Below, piece after piece: positions 31,710 to 40,839 of a stretch of DNA of 64,000 nt. Both the position numbers and the translations under genes were made by a program. The DNA comes from Ganoderma boninense (taxonomy: Eukaryota > Basidiomycota > Agaricomycetes > Polyporales > Polyporaceae), in contig CM035306.1 in assembly GCA_002900995.3 (NCBI GenBank), positions 1,612,001 to 1,676,000 of the forward strand, in the 5' to 3' direction. Below the pieces are notes generated by a model that was given only the letters and a program-made list of their open reading frames with translations, made no database searches and was not told the origin of the DNA. Positions within the stretch are counted from its first letter, which is position 1; each line of letters begins with the position of its first letter.

Positions 31710-31799
31710 TGTCATGAACGGCACGCTCGGCGCCTACCCCGGCGTCTCTCTTTCCCTTTTCGGACTGTTTGCCTCCCGTGTCGTCCTTATTGTCCTCCG
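31710..31799 (+). repeat. Gypsy A/F-type LTR fragment, cut by the assembly gap
   Basis: 90 bp starting TGTCATGAACGGCACG match the start of the 42154-42613 LTR on the plus strand. It runs into the N block. Confidence 0.88.
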
Positions 31800-31899
31800 N
31801 NNNNNNNNNNNNNNNNNNNNNNNNNNNNNNNNNNNNNNNNNNNNNNNNNNNNNNNNNNNNNNNNNNNNNNNNNNNNNNNNNNNNNNNNNNNNNNNNNNN
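31800..31899. other. Assembly gap (100 N)
   Basis: Exactly 100 N, the usual placeholder of unknown size. Sequence left (gypsy LTR, plus) and right (copia gag, minus) belong to different elements. Any open frame across it is meaningless. Confidence 1.
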
Positions 31900-32955
31900 G
31901 CAGAGTAGATAATGTGGCGAGTTGGCGAGGCGAATGGGGATGTTGTGGGGCGAGTAGGAGCGAAACCAGTGGCGGTGAGGCGTCATGTGTGCAGAAGCAC
32001 CTGTGTCCGTGTTCCAGTTAGCAGCAGCAGGGGTGGAGAGCCAGGAGGAGCGGTCTGGGGCTGAGAGCGAGGCTGAGGCGAAACCAGCACTCACAGTGGC
32101 AGCACTGGCAGACTGCTGGGTGGTGTCCTGGGTTCCAGACGATGCAGACGACGCGCTGGGGGCGTCGGAAGCGTCCTGCTTGCGCTGCGACTTGCTGGAG
32201 CGGTACTGCATGCGCTGGGTCGCCCTCTCCTTCGCCTTTGCGCTGGCATCGCGTTTGCTGAAGCACTGGTCCTCCGAGTGGTTGGGGCGACCACAGAACG
32301 TGCAGGAGAGCTTCGAGGCGACGTTGGAGAGGACAGGGACGGATGGCGAGGCAGTGGGCTGGTTTTCAAGGGCAACAAAAATGTCCTGCAGCTTGCTGAG
32401 GGTGAGGGAGTCGTCCAGGAGCAGGGTATAGCGCAGCGACGTGTGTCCTGCTGGCAGGGCGCGGATAATGGCCATGAGGACGAGCTCATCGTCGAGCTGG
32501 GTGAGGGAGAAGGTGGCAGGGCGAAGGGCCTTCATGTCTGACTTGAGTTGAGATGCCCGGGTGGCCAGGGAGGACAGGGACTCGTCCTCTGCCTTGGAGA
32601 GGGATAGGAGCGCGTTGTAGGTGTTAAAACGCGTACCTGGTCGCTTCTGCATGTGCACAGACTCCAGCTTGGCCCACATGGCCACAGGGTCGTCCCTGAT
32701 GGCCTCCAAATTCGTCTGCTGCTCCCTCTCCACACAACTCCAAATCTCCCCAGCTGCCAAATCCACCCTGTTGTCAAAATCACGCAGATCTCGACGTTCT
32801 CCAGCATCCAGGGGTGCGACGAAGTTGGCCCTGGTCTCCTGGCCCTTGAGGATGCGAAGTGCGCCCAGAATGCGAAGCCTGGCCTCCATGTCGAGTCTCC
32901 ATTGCTGGTAGTTGCGATTGGAGAGCTTGGGGAAAGCGGCAGGGGGTGGCGACAT
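31900..32955 (-). CDS. gag: Copia C Gag plus start of protease (3' end lost in gap)
   Basis: ATG at 32953-32955. The frame opens with FPKLSNRNYQQWRLDMEARL (copia Gag, UBN2 family), followed by the capsid region (TRFNTYNALLSLSKAEDES, DELVLMAIIRALP) and a CCHC knuckle CTFCGRPNHSEDQC. A Ser/Ala-rich linker leads into the protease start NTDTGASAHMTPHRHWF, where DTGA is the active site. About 350 codons are present before the gap. This is the only copia copy in this cluster with a full Gag core. D and E lack it. Confidence 0.85.
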
Positions 32956-33177
32956 GGTGCAGGGGCAGTGACGTGGCGCGCGACGAGCTGGCGAAACCAT
33001 GGGGTGAACGGACGAAAACTGCGTCCAGGAGCGAAGAAAGATGGAAGGGGACCCAGAGAGAGCAAAATGCGTCAAGCAGAGAGGGCAGTGGAAGAGTGGA
33101 GTGTGGGTGAGGCCAGAGAGCGAATGAACAAGCGAAATTTGGAGTCCTGAGGTGTTCAAAGCGCAGGGCTCATAACC
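32956..33177 (-). other. Copia C leader with initiator-Met-tRNA primer site
   Basis: Untranslated leader between LTR and Gag. Next to the LTR the plus strand reads GCGCAGGGCTCATAACC (about 33161-33177), identical to the anticodon stem-loop of eukaryotic initiator tRNA-Met. The minus strand is therefore complementary to an internal tRNA-iMet site, as in copia-type half-tRNA priming. Confidence 0.7.
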
Positions 33178-33533
33178 TGTTGGCTGCAGTGGGCCTCAGG
33201 ACGTCACAATGGCCTGTGTCAAGCTCTGTAAAGTCTTTATTGCAGGAAACTAAAGTATGCTACTCACCTGTGTCAAGCTCTGTAAAGTCTAAGGACACAG
33301 AGCCTGACAGAGGTGTCGATACAGCTCATGGAGCACGTGCTAGGTAGAGTATGTGACGCTGTGCTACTGGCGCCGTTATGGCGCCCAGAGGACGAGAATT
33401 GCGGACTGTACAGTGTAAACTAGAGCAGGATGCAGATCTAAGCTAGTTGGAGCCTCTAATGAAGATGATGTTGTAACTCTATGAGATGTGCTGCTGTAAT
33501 GAAACAAAAAATACCCCAGGTAGGGGACGATGC
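33178..33533 (-). repeat. 5' LTR of copia C, outer end missing
   Basis: 356 bp matching 40414-40839 but lacking the last ~70 bp where copia D begins. With the D LTR it forms a large inverted repeat. Confidence 0.88.
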
Positions 33534-33959
33534 TGTTGAAGTCGGTGCTGTAGCGCCCGCAGTTTTGATCGCACCAAGTCCGCGATCGCACCGTACGTAC
33601 ATCGCAGTGTCCCCTACCTGGGGCATTTTTCGTTTAGTTAGAATAGCACATCCCATGGAGATACAACATCGTCTTCATTAGAGACTCCAACTAGCTTAGA
33701 TCTGCATCCTGCTCTAGTTTACACTGTACAGTCCGCAATTCTCGCTCCCTGGGCGCCATAACGGCGCCAGTAGCACAGCGTTACATACTCTACCTAGCAT
33801 GTGCTCCATGAGCTGTATCGACACCTCTGTCAGGCTCTGTGTCCTTAGACTTTACAGAGCTTGACACAGGTGAGTAGCATATCTTGGTTCCCTGCAATAA
33901 AGACTTTACAGAGCTTGACACAGGCCATTGTGACGTCCTGAGGGCCACTGCAGCCAACA
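33534..33959 (+). repeat. 5' LTR of copia D
   Basis: 426 bp, TGTTGAAG...CCAACA, followed at 33960 by the primer-site sequence GGTTATGAGCCCTGCGC complementary to tRNA-iMet. The partner LTR is 38548-38974. Confidence 0.93.
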
Positions 33960-34207
33960 GGTTATGAGCCCTGCGCTCTCAGCACCTCAGCACTCCAAAT
34001 TTCGCTTGTCTATTCGCTCTCTGGCCTCACCCAGCCCCCACTCCTCTCCTGCTCCCTCTGCTTGACACATCTGCTCGCTCTGGGACTGGTCCCTCCTCTC
34101 TTCACTCCAGGACGCAGTTTTCGTCCCCTCACCTCGTCGTTTTGCCAGTGCGTCGCGCGCCACGTCATCACCCAGGCCCCTCGTTGCCACGTCCCCACGT
34201 CGTGCCC

Positions 34208-37200
34208 ATGGCTCTCAGTATGTCATTCATGCCTCCCTACTCCTTCTGTGCCACCCCCATCCTTTCCAAGCCCCAGTGCTTTGCCCAGTGCACTGCCAGC
34301 AAGAGGGCGCCCCCCCAGGCCTCCCAGGTCGTCCCCCAGCGCTCCCACATGTGCCAAGGCAGGGATGTGGCTTTTGGGCCCACCTGCTTGTCATCTCATG
34401 CCGTGAGGCCAGATGACATCCCCCAGCACACTGCTGGGGTGGCCATGGTCGACCCTGGCTGTCCCTCTGCCCTCCAGGTGTCCCCAGACCGCTCCTCATC
34501 GCTCTCCAGCCCTGCTGCGACCATGTGGAACACAGACACGGGTGCCTCGGCCCACATGACCCCCCACAGGCACTGGTTTCGCTCCTACTCGCCCCACAAC
34601 ATCCCCATTCGCCTCGCCAACTCGCACATTATCTACTCTGCGGGTTTGGGGTCTGTAGTCTTTCAGCCGGCGGAGAGGGGCGGAGTTTTACCACCTGCTG
34701 TTGTGTTGCACGACGTTCTGCATGTCCCTGCGCTTGCCAGCAATTTACTGTCTGTTTTCCACCTCACTCGAGCAAAGGGCTACACTGTCAAGCTGTGTGC
34801 GTCGAGCGTGCTCTTCTACCACCAAGACCAGCTGCATTTCGAGGCCCAGGTCAATGAGCACAATGTCGGCTACCTCCTTGGCCACACCCTGTCCCAGTCC
34901 AAGTCTGCCATGTCCGCCTCTACCACCTGCGACGAGGACCTCACCCTGTGGCACCAGCGCTGCTCCCATGTCAACCTCGACGACCTGCGCTCTGTGGTCA
35001 ACAAGGAGCTTGTCAAGGGCCTCACCATCCGCTCCAAGCGTGCCCCCAGCGCCATCTGCGAGCCCTGCCTGGCTGGCAAGCTCAACCGCCACTCCATCCC
35101 TCGCTTCGCCTCTAGACGGTTCGTGCGGCTTGCCCTGGTGCACACAGACCTCAAGGGCAAGCTTGCTGTGCCCACACCTGAGGGCTACCTGTACTGGATG
35201 GTGTTTGTTGACGATGCGACGCGTTTCTGGGCCCTGGCCTACCTCAAGCACAAGAGCGACGCATTTGCAGCCTTCAAGGCGTACAAGGCCTACGCTGAGA
35301 ACTGCCTGGGGCTGCGCATCAAGGCCACACGGGATGACAAGGGCGGCGAGTACATGGGCCAGGAGTTCATCGACTTCTGCGCTGAGCACGGCATCCACAG
35401 GCAGCACACTGAGCCAGACGAGCCCCACCAGAACGGCGTAGCAGAGCGAGCAAACAGGACAACATCTGAGGGTGCCACTGCCCTCCTTGCCCAGTCCAAG
35501 CTCCCTCCCTCATTCTGGTGCCATGCTGTCTCCACCTTTGTCCACACGCGCAACCGCATGCCCACCTCTGCGCTCGACGGCGGCATTCCCTACACGGCCT
35601 GGAAGGGCGATGGGCGCAAGCCTGATGTGTCCTACTTCCGCGTTTTTGGCTGCCTGGCCTATGTGCTCATCCGCAAGAAGGACCGCAAGGCGCTGCAGCC
35701 CCACACGCGCAAGTGCATCTTCATTGGGTATCTGGATGGCACCAAGGCCTGGCGGTTCTGGGACCCTGCAGCGAAGAAGGTGATCGTCTCGTCGCATGCA
35801 GTGTTTGATGAGCAGTGCTTCCCTGGCAACTCACCCTTCATCAATGTGTTTGGCCTGCCCCTCGACGATGTAGACATCCCTGGAGGCCCTGACGATGCAG
35901 CACCAGCAGATGACGGTGTGCCAGGAGTGCCAGAGCTGCATGATCAGGGGAGAGATGATGACTATGATAATCCTGCACCTCCAGGTCCTCCTGCACCTCC
36001 TGTGCCTCCTGCACCACACCCTGCGCCTCCACCACCTCGCCAGCCATCTCCAGCTCGATCGCCTTCACCACCAGACTCTCCACCACCTGCACAACATCCT
36101 GCACCACCTGCGCAACTCCCTGCTCGCTCACCATCACCTCCAGCTCGTTCACCAATGCCTCCACCTGCTTGGCCACCTCCTGCACCAGTTGCTTGCCCCG
36201 TTGCGCCATCTGCGCACCAGCAAGCACAAAACCCAGGTTTCAGGCCCTATCCAGCTCTCGCTTGCAAGCAGCTCCCCTCACGTGCCTCTCGCCCCCAAGG
36301 CTCCCTCAACGAGCGTGCCCTTGAACGCCAGAACCTCGTTCCTCAGCGCCTTCGCATTCGCTCAGTGTCCCCTGCTCCTGCTCCTGCTCCGTCTCCTCAG
36401 CCTGAACGCTCCTCGTCGCCCGATCCACTCATTGAGGCTCCAGTCGATGCACCAGCTGCTCCTGGCCTCAATCGAGGGTTCCCCAACCATCCACGCTCTC
36501 CCCCACTGAGTCCTATGTCCTCAGATGACGAGCTCGACCTCATAGGTCGAGGGGACAGCAGCGATGAGGATGCACTCCATGCGATGCTGGCAGGCCTCGA
36601 TGACGTCTACTCTGACCCCCTGGTTGACTACCTGTCCTACGACGATGCCCTGGACGTCGCATTCGAGTCAGTGGTTGAGCAGGCGTCGAAGGCCAGCCAG
36701 GAGCACTTTGGGGAGCCCACCTCAATGTCTGAGGTCATGGCACTCGAGCCTGAGGAGCGCAACAAGTGGCTCAAGGCAGCGCAGGAAGAGCTGCAGTCCC
36801 TCGTTGAGAATGGCACCTTCGAGCTCGTCCTCCTGCCCCCAGGTCGCAAGGCCATTGGCTCCCGCTGGGTGTTCCGGGTCAAGCGCAACGCAGACGGCTC
36901 TATCGAACGCTACAAGGGCAGACTGGTGGCCAAGGGCTTCTCACAGCGCCCTGGCTTCGAGTACAATGAGACCTTCGCTCCTACACCCAAGTGGGCCTCC
37001 ATTCGCACTATCCTCGCCATTGCAGCCCTTGAGGACCTTGAGCTCGAGTCAGTCGACATCTCCTCTGCCTACCTCAACGGCGAGCTCAAGGAGGAGGTCT
37101 ACATGCGCCAGCCAGATGGTTTCGAGGAGAAGACTCCGCAGTGGGTGTGGCGCCTTCGCAAGGCCCTCTATGGCCTCAAGCAGGCTGGCCGCTGCTGGCA

Positions 37201-37675
37201 CGAGAAGCTCGACGAGGTGCTCACCAAGCTGGGCTTTGAACGCCTCACCTGTGAGCACAGCGTCTGGGTGTACCTGCGCGATGGTGTGCGCCTCATTATT
37301 CCTGTCTTTGTCGACAACATCACCATTGCCGGCAAGGACAAGGCAGCGATCCAGCGAGTCAAGGACGATCTGCACAAGCACTTCAAGCTGCGAGATCTGG
37401 GTCCCACGTCGTGGCTCCTGGGTGTGCAGATTGAGCGCAACCGCTCGCAGCGTTTCCTGTCCATCTCGCAGCGCCAGTACTCCCTGGACATCCTCGAGCG
37501 ATACGGCTTCTCCAACTGCGACCCAGTCAGCACTCCCATGGACCCTGGCCTCCGCCTCAGCGCAGACATGGCCCCCACGTCGCCTGCAGATATCCGTGCG
37601 ATGCAGGACATCCCCTACAGCCAGGCAGTCGGCTCTTTGTTTTATCTTGCAGTGGCCACTCGTCCAGACTGTTAG
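34208..37675 (+). pseudogene. pol: Copia D polyprotein: protease, integrase, reverse transcriptase (truncated)
   Basis: First ATG at 34208; 1155 codons. A remnant of the Gag zinc knuckle (FCATPILSKPQC, with the His replaced by Leu) comes first, then protease NTDTGASAHMTPH (about residue 106). The integrase HHCC region (WHQRCSHVN..CEPCLAGK) and core (HTDLKGKL, DKGGEYMGQEF, NGVAERANRT) follow. Next is a long Pro-rich spacer (about residues 590-740) and RT (SRWVFRVKRNADG, FAPTPKWASIRTIL, YGLKQAGRCWH). The catalytic RT motif reads FVDNITIAG instead of the usual YVDD, so one catalytic aspartate is lost. The frame ends at ATRPDC where the insert at 37670 introduces a stop. The Gag capsid core is absent. 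Confidence 0.9.
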
Positions 37676-37917
37676 GATGTGATAACCATGCTTACTCATC
37701 CAGCATGCATTAGTCCCTGAACTGCAATAAGCCTCCTAATGTCCAGTGCATAGCATGAATGCCATATAGACAGGGAGCTACAGTTACACTAAGCCACACT
37801 AATAAACTGGTGTCTCTACTAAACCCAAGGCCGGATAGCTCAGTGGTAGAGCGTCTGGGTGCAAACCAGCAGGTCCTCGGTTCAATCCCCGGTCTGGTCA
37901 CTTTTCCACCTTTATCA
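37670..37917 (+). mobile_element. 248-bp LTR-like insertion carrying a tRNA-Cys-like gene
   Basis: The insert starts TGTTAGGATG and ends CCTTTATCA, that is TG...CA, and is flanked by a perfect 5-bp duplication CAGAC (37665-37669 and 37918-37922). Removing it and one CAGAC restores the copia reading frame (ATRPD then IARTVGN). TG...CA ends plus 5-bp TSD are marks of a solo LTR or a terminal-repeat miniature element. It holds no protein frame. Its right part is a tRNA-like gene (37829-37900). Confidence 0.85.
37829..37900 (+). tRNA. tRNA-Cys(GCA)-like gene inside the LTR-like insert
   Basis: 72 nt that fold as a cloverleaf: acceptor GGCCGGA/TCTGGTC with G-T pairs, D arm GCTC/GAGC, anticodon loop GTGCAAA (anticodon GCA), T loop TTCAATC, discriminator A. 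The A box (TAGCTCAGTGG) and B box (GGTTCAATCCC) are good. One mismatch each in the anticodon stem (T-C) and T stem (C-C), and a purine at position 32, suggest a drifting, possibly non-functional copy. A TTTT run two bases past the end could terminate RNA polymerase III. No intron. Confidence 0.8.
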
Positions 37918-38532
37918 CAGACATTGCTCGCACTGTGGGCAACCTCGCACACTTCTCGCAGCACCCTGGCATGGCGCACTGGAAGGCAGTCAAGCACCTG
38001 TTTCGCTACATCAAGGGCACTCTCGACTACAAGCTCACCTACGCTCCCTCACCAGAGTCAGAGCTGTTCACCTCCTACACCGATGCAGACCATGCTGGCT
38101 GCCCTGACACTGGCCGCTCCACCTCTGGCTATGTGATCAAGATGGGCACTGGGGCCATCTCCTGGTCAAGTCGTCTTCAGTCCCTCGTCGCCCTGTCCAC
38201 CACAGAGGCCGAGTTCATCGCTGCAGTCTCGTGTGGGCAGGAGATGCTCTGGCTGCGCAATCTGCTCACTGAGTTTGGCTACAGCCTCTCCTCTGCCTCC
38301 CGTATGCGCATCGACAACCTCTCTGCCCTCTCTGTGGTGAAGAACCCAGAGCACCATGGGCGGATGAAGCACCTTGACCTGCGCTTCTACTGGCTGCGGG
38401 ATGAGGTGGCCAAAGGGGCGCATTGAGGTAGTGCACCTGCGCACGTCGCACATGCCTGCTGACATCCTGACCAAGTCGCTGCCCAAGCCCAAGGTGCTTG
38501 AGATGGTGAAGATGCTTGGATTGGGGACTTGA
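37918..38532 (+). pseudogene. Copia D RNase H and C-terminus
   Basis: Continues the copia polyprotein after the insert: TDIARTVGNLAHFSQHPG, YTDADHAGCPDTGRSTSGY (RNase H first acid), STTEAEFIAAVSCGQEMLWLRN and the NPEHHGRMKHLDLRF block. The frame slips at 38415-38420 in a GGGG run. After it the expected ending (HLRTSHMPADILTKSLPK) is in the next frame, stopping at TGA 38530-38532. Confidence 0.85.
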
Positions 38533-38547
38533 GCGATCAGGGGAGAG

Positions 38548-38974
38548 TGTTGAAGTCGGTGCTGTAGCGCCCGCAGTTTTGATCGCACCAAGTCCGTGAT
38601 CGCACCGTACGTACAGTGCATTGTCCCCTACTTACCCTATTTTTCGTTTCATTACAGTAGCACATCTCATAGAGATACAACATCGTCTTCATTAGAGGCT
38701 CCAACTAGCTTAGATCTGCATCATGCTCTACTTTACACTGTACAGTCTGCAATTCTCGCTCCCTGGGCGCCATAACGGCGCCAGTAGCACAGCGTTACAT
38801 ACTCTACCTAGCACGTGCTCCATGAGCTGTATCGACGCCTCTGTCAGGCTCTGTGTCCTTAGACTTTACAGAGCTTGACACAGGTGAGTAGCATATCTTA
38901 GTTTTCCTGCAATATAGACTTTACAGAGCTTGACACAGGCCATTGTGACGTCCTGAGGGCCACTGCAGCCAACA
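38548..38974 (+). repeat. 3' LTR of copia D
   Basis: 427 bp, TGTTGAAG...CCAACA. It is similar to but clearly not identical with the 5' LTR (several substitutions), so the element is not very young, or the two LTRs come from different parents. It abuts the interior of copia E at 38975. Confidence 0.92.
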
Positions 38975-40165
38975 GTGGATGCCCTGCTCCGCGCAGAAGT
39001 CGATGAACTCCTGGCCCATGTACTCGCCGCCCTTGTCGTCCTGTGTGGCCTTGATGCGCAGGCCCAGGCAGTTCTCAGCGTAGGCCTTGTACGCCTTGAA
39101 GGCTGCAAATGCGTCGCTCTTGCGCTTGAGGTAGGCCAGGGCCCAGAAACGCGTTGCATCGTCGACAAACACCATCCAGTAGAGGTAGCCCTCGGGCGTG
39201 GGCACAGCAAGCTTGCCCTTGAGGTCTGTGTGCACCAGGGCAAGCCGCACGAACCGTCTAGAGGCGAAGCGAGGGATGGAGTGGCGGTTGAGCTTGCCAG
39301 CCAGGCAGGGCTCGCAGATGGCGCTGGGGGCACGCTTGGAGCGGATGGTGAGGCCCTTGACAAGCTCCTTGTTGACCACAGAGCGCAGGTCGTCGAGGTT
39401 GACATGGGAGCAGCGCTGGTGCCACAGGGTGAGGTCCTCATCGCAGGTGGTGGAGGCGGACATGGCAGACTTGGACTGGGACAGGGTGTGGCCAAGGAGG
39501 TAGCCGACATTGTGCTCATTGACCTGGGCCTTGAAGCGCAGCTGCCCCTGGTGGTAGAACAGCACAGACGACGCAGAGAGCTCAACAGAGTAGCCCTTCT
39601 CCCGGGTGAGGTGGAAAATTGACAGGAGGTTGCTGGCCAGGGCAGGGACATGCAGGACATCATGCAGGACGATGGCAGGGGGCAAAACTCCGTCCATCTC
39701 AGCCGGCTGGAACACCACAGAGCCCATACCCGCAGAGTAGACAATGTGGGAGTTGGCGAGGCGGATGGGGATGCTGTGGGGCGAGTAGGAGCGAAACCAG
39801 TGCCTGTGGGGGGTCATGTGGGCCGAGGCACCCGTGTCTGTGTTCCACATGGTCGCAGCAGGGCTGGAGAGCGATGAGGAGCGGTCTGGGGACACCTGGA
39901 GGGCAGAGGGACAGCGAAGGTCGACCATGGCCACCCCAGCAGTGTGCTGGGGGATGTCATCTGGCCTCACGGCATGAGATGACAAGCAGGTGGGCCCAAA
40001 AGCCACATCCCTGCCTTGGCACATGTGGGAGCACTGGGGGATGAGCTGGGAGGCCTGGGGGGGCGCCCTCTTGCTGGCAGTGCACTGGGCAAAGCACTGG
40101 GGCTTGGAGTGGATGGGGGTGGCACAGAAGGAGTAGGGAGGCATGAATGACATACTGGGATCCAT
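38975..40165 (-). pseudogene. Copia E polyprotein, 5' part (Gag remnant, protease, integrase start)
   Basis: First ATG at 40163-40165. It tracks copia D nearly residue for residue: knuckle remnant FCATPIHSKPQC (His kept), NTDTGASAHMTPHRHWF, WHQRCSHVN, HTDLKGKL, DDKGGEYMGQEF. It is cut at EQGIH where the D LTR begins. Like D it lacks the Gag capsid core, so this deletion is a shared subfamily trait. Confidence 0.88.
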
Positions 40166-40413
40166 GGGCACGACGTGGGGACGTGGCAACAAGGGGCCTG
40201 GGCGATGACGTGGCGCGCGACGCACTGGCAAAACGACGAGGTGAGGGGAGGAAAACTGCGTCCTGGAGCGAAGAGAGAAGGAACCAGTCCCAGAGCGAGC
40301 AGATGCGTCAAGCAGAGGGAGCAGGAGAGGAGTGGGGGCTGGGTGAGGCCAGAGAGCGAATAGACAAGCGAAATTTGGAGTGCTGAGGTGCTGAGAGCGC
40401 AGGGCTCATAACC
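40166..40413 (-). other. Copia E leader with tRNA-iMet primer site
   Basis: Untranslated leader homologous to 33960-34207 of D. The primer-site sequence (plus strand GCGCAGGGCTCATAACC) ends beside the LTR at 40413. Confidence 0.7.
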
Positions 40414-40839
40414 TGTTGGCTGCAGTGGCCCTCAGGACGTCACAATGGCCTGTGTCAAGCTCTGTAAAGTCTTTATTGCAGGGAACCAAGATATGCTACT
40501 CACCTGTGTCAAGCTCTGTAAAGTCTAAGGACACAGAGCCTGACAGAGGTGTCGATACAGCTCATGGAGCACATGCTAGGTAGAGTATGTAACGCTGTGC
40601 TACTGGCGCCGTTATGGCGCCCAGGGAGCGAGAATTGCGGACTGTACAGTGTAAAGTAGAGCAGGATGCAGATCTAAGCTAATTGGAGTCTCTAATGAAG
40701 ATGATGTTGTATCTCTATGGGATGTGCTATTGTAACGAAACGAAACATAGGGTAGGTAGGGGACACTGCAAAGTACGTACGGTGCGATCGTGGACTTGGT
40801 GCGATCAAAACTGCGGGCGCTACAGCACCGACTTCAACA
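40414..40839 (-). repeat. 5' LTR of copia E
   Basis: 426 bp, same family as the C and D LTRs. Its outer end CTTCAACA abuts gypsy F integrase sequence at 40840, so E entered F. E's other LTR is not present. Confidence 0.92.

Larger units (their letters stand above)
33534..38974 (+). mobile_element. Copia D, both LTRs present, Gag core deleted and pol split
   Basis: LTR-bounded element, 5.4 kb including a 248-bp foreign insert. Order: LTR, iMet primer site, Gag remnant-protease-integrase-RT (34208-37675), insert with tRNA-like gene, RNase H (37918-38532), purine tract AGGGGAGA, LTR. Integrase before RT defines copia. No TSD: the left flank is GATGC and the right flank GTGGA, and both flanks are other copia copies. 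This suggests ectopic recombination rather than a simple insertion. Confidence 0.88.

Noticed and set aside
31570..33159. Single 529-codon frame on the minus strand spanning the N block
   Set aside because: It is created by translating the 100 N. The left part is gypsy B antisense context and the right part is copia C Gag. They are separate elements.
36564..37682. 372-codon Ser/Arg-rich plus-strand frame
   Set aside because: Out-of-frame shadow of copia D pol, which carries real RT motifs in the other frame.
37670..37917. Insert interpreted as a tRNA-derived SINE
   Set aside because: The tRNA part is at the 3' side, there is no A-rich tail, the target duplication is exactly 5 bp and the ends are TG...CA. 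An LTR-type origin fits better, though a SINE is not fully excluded.
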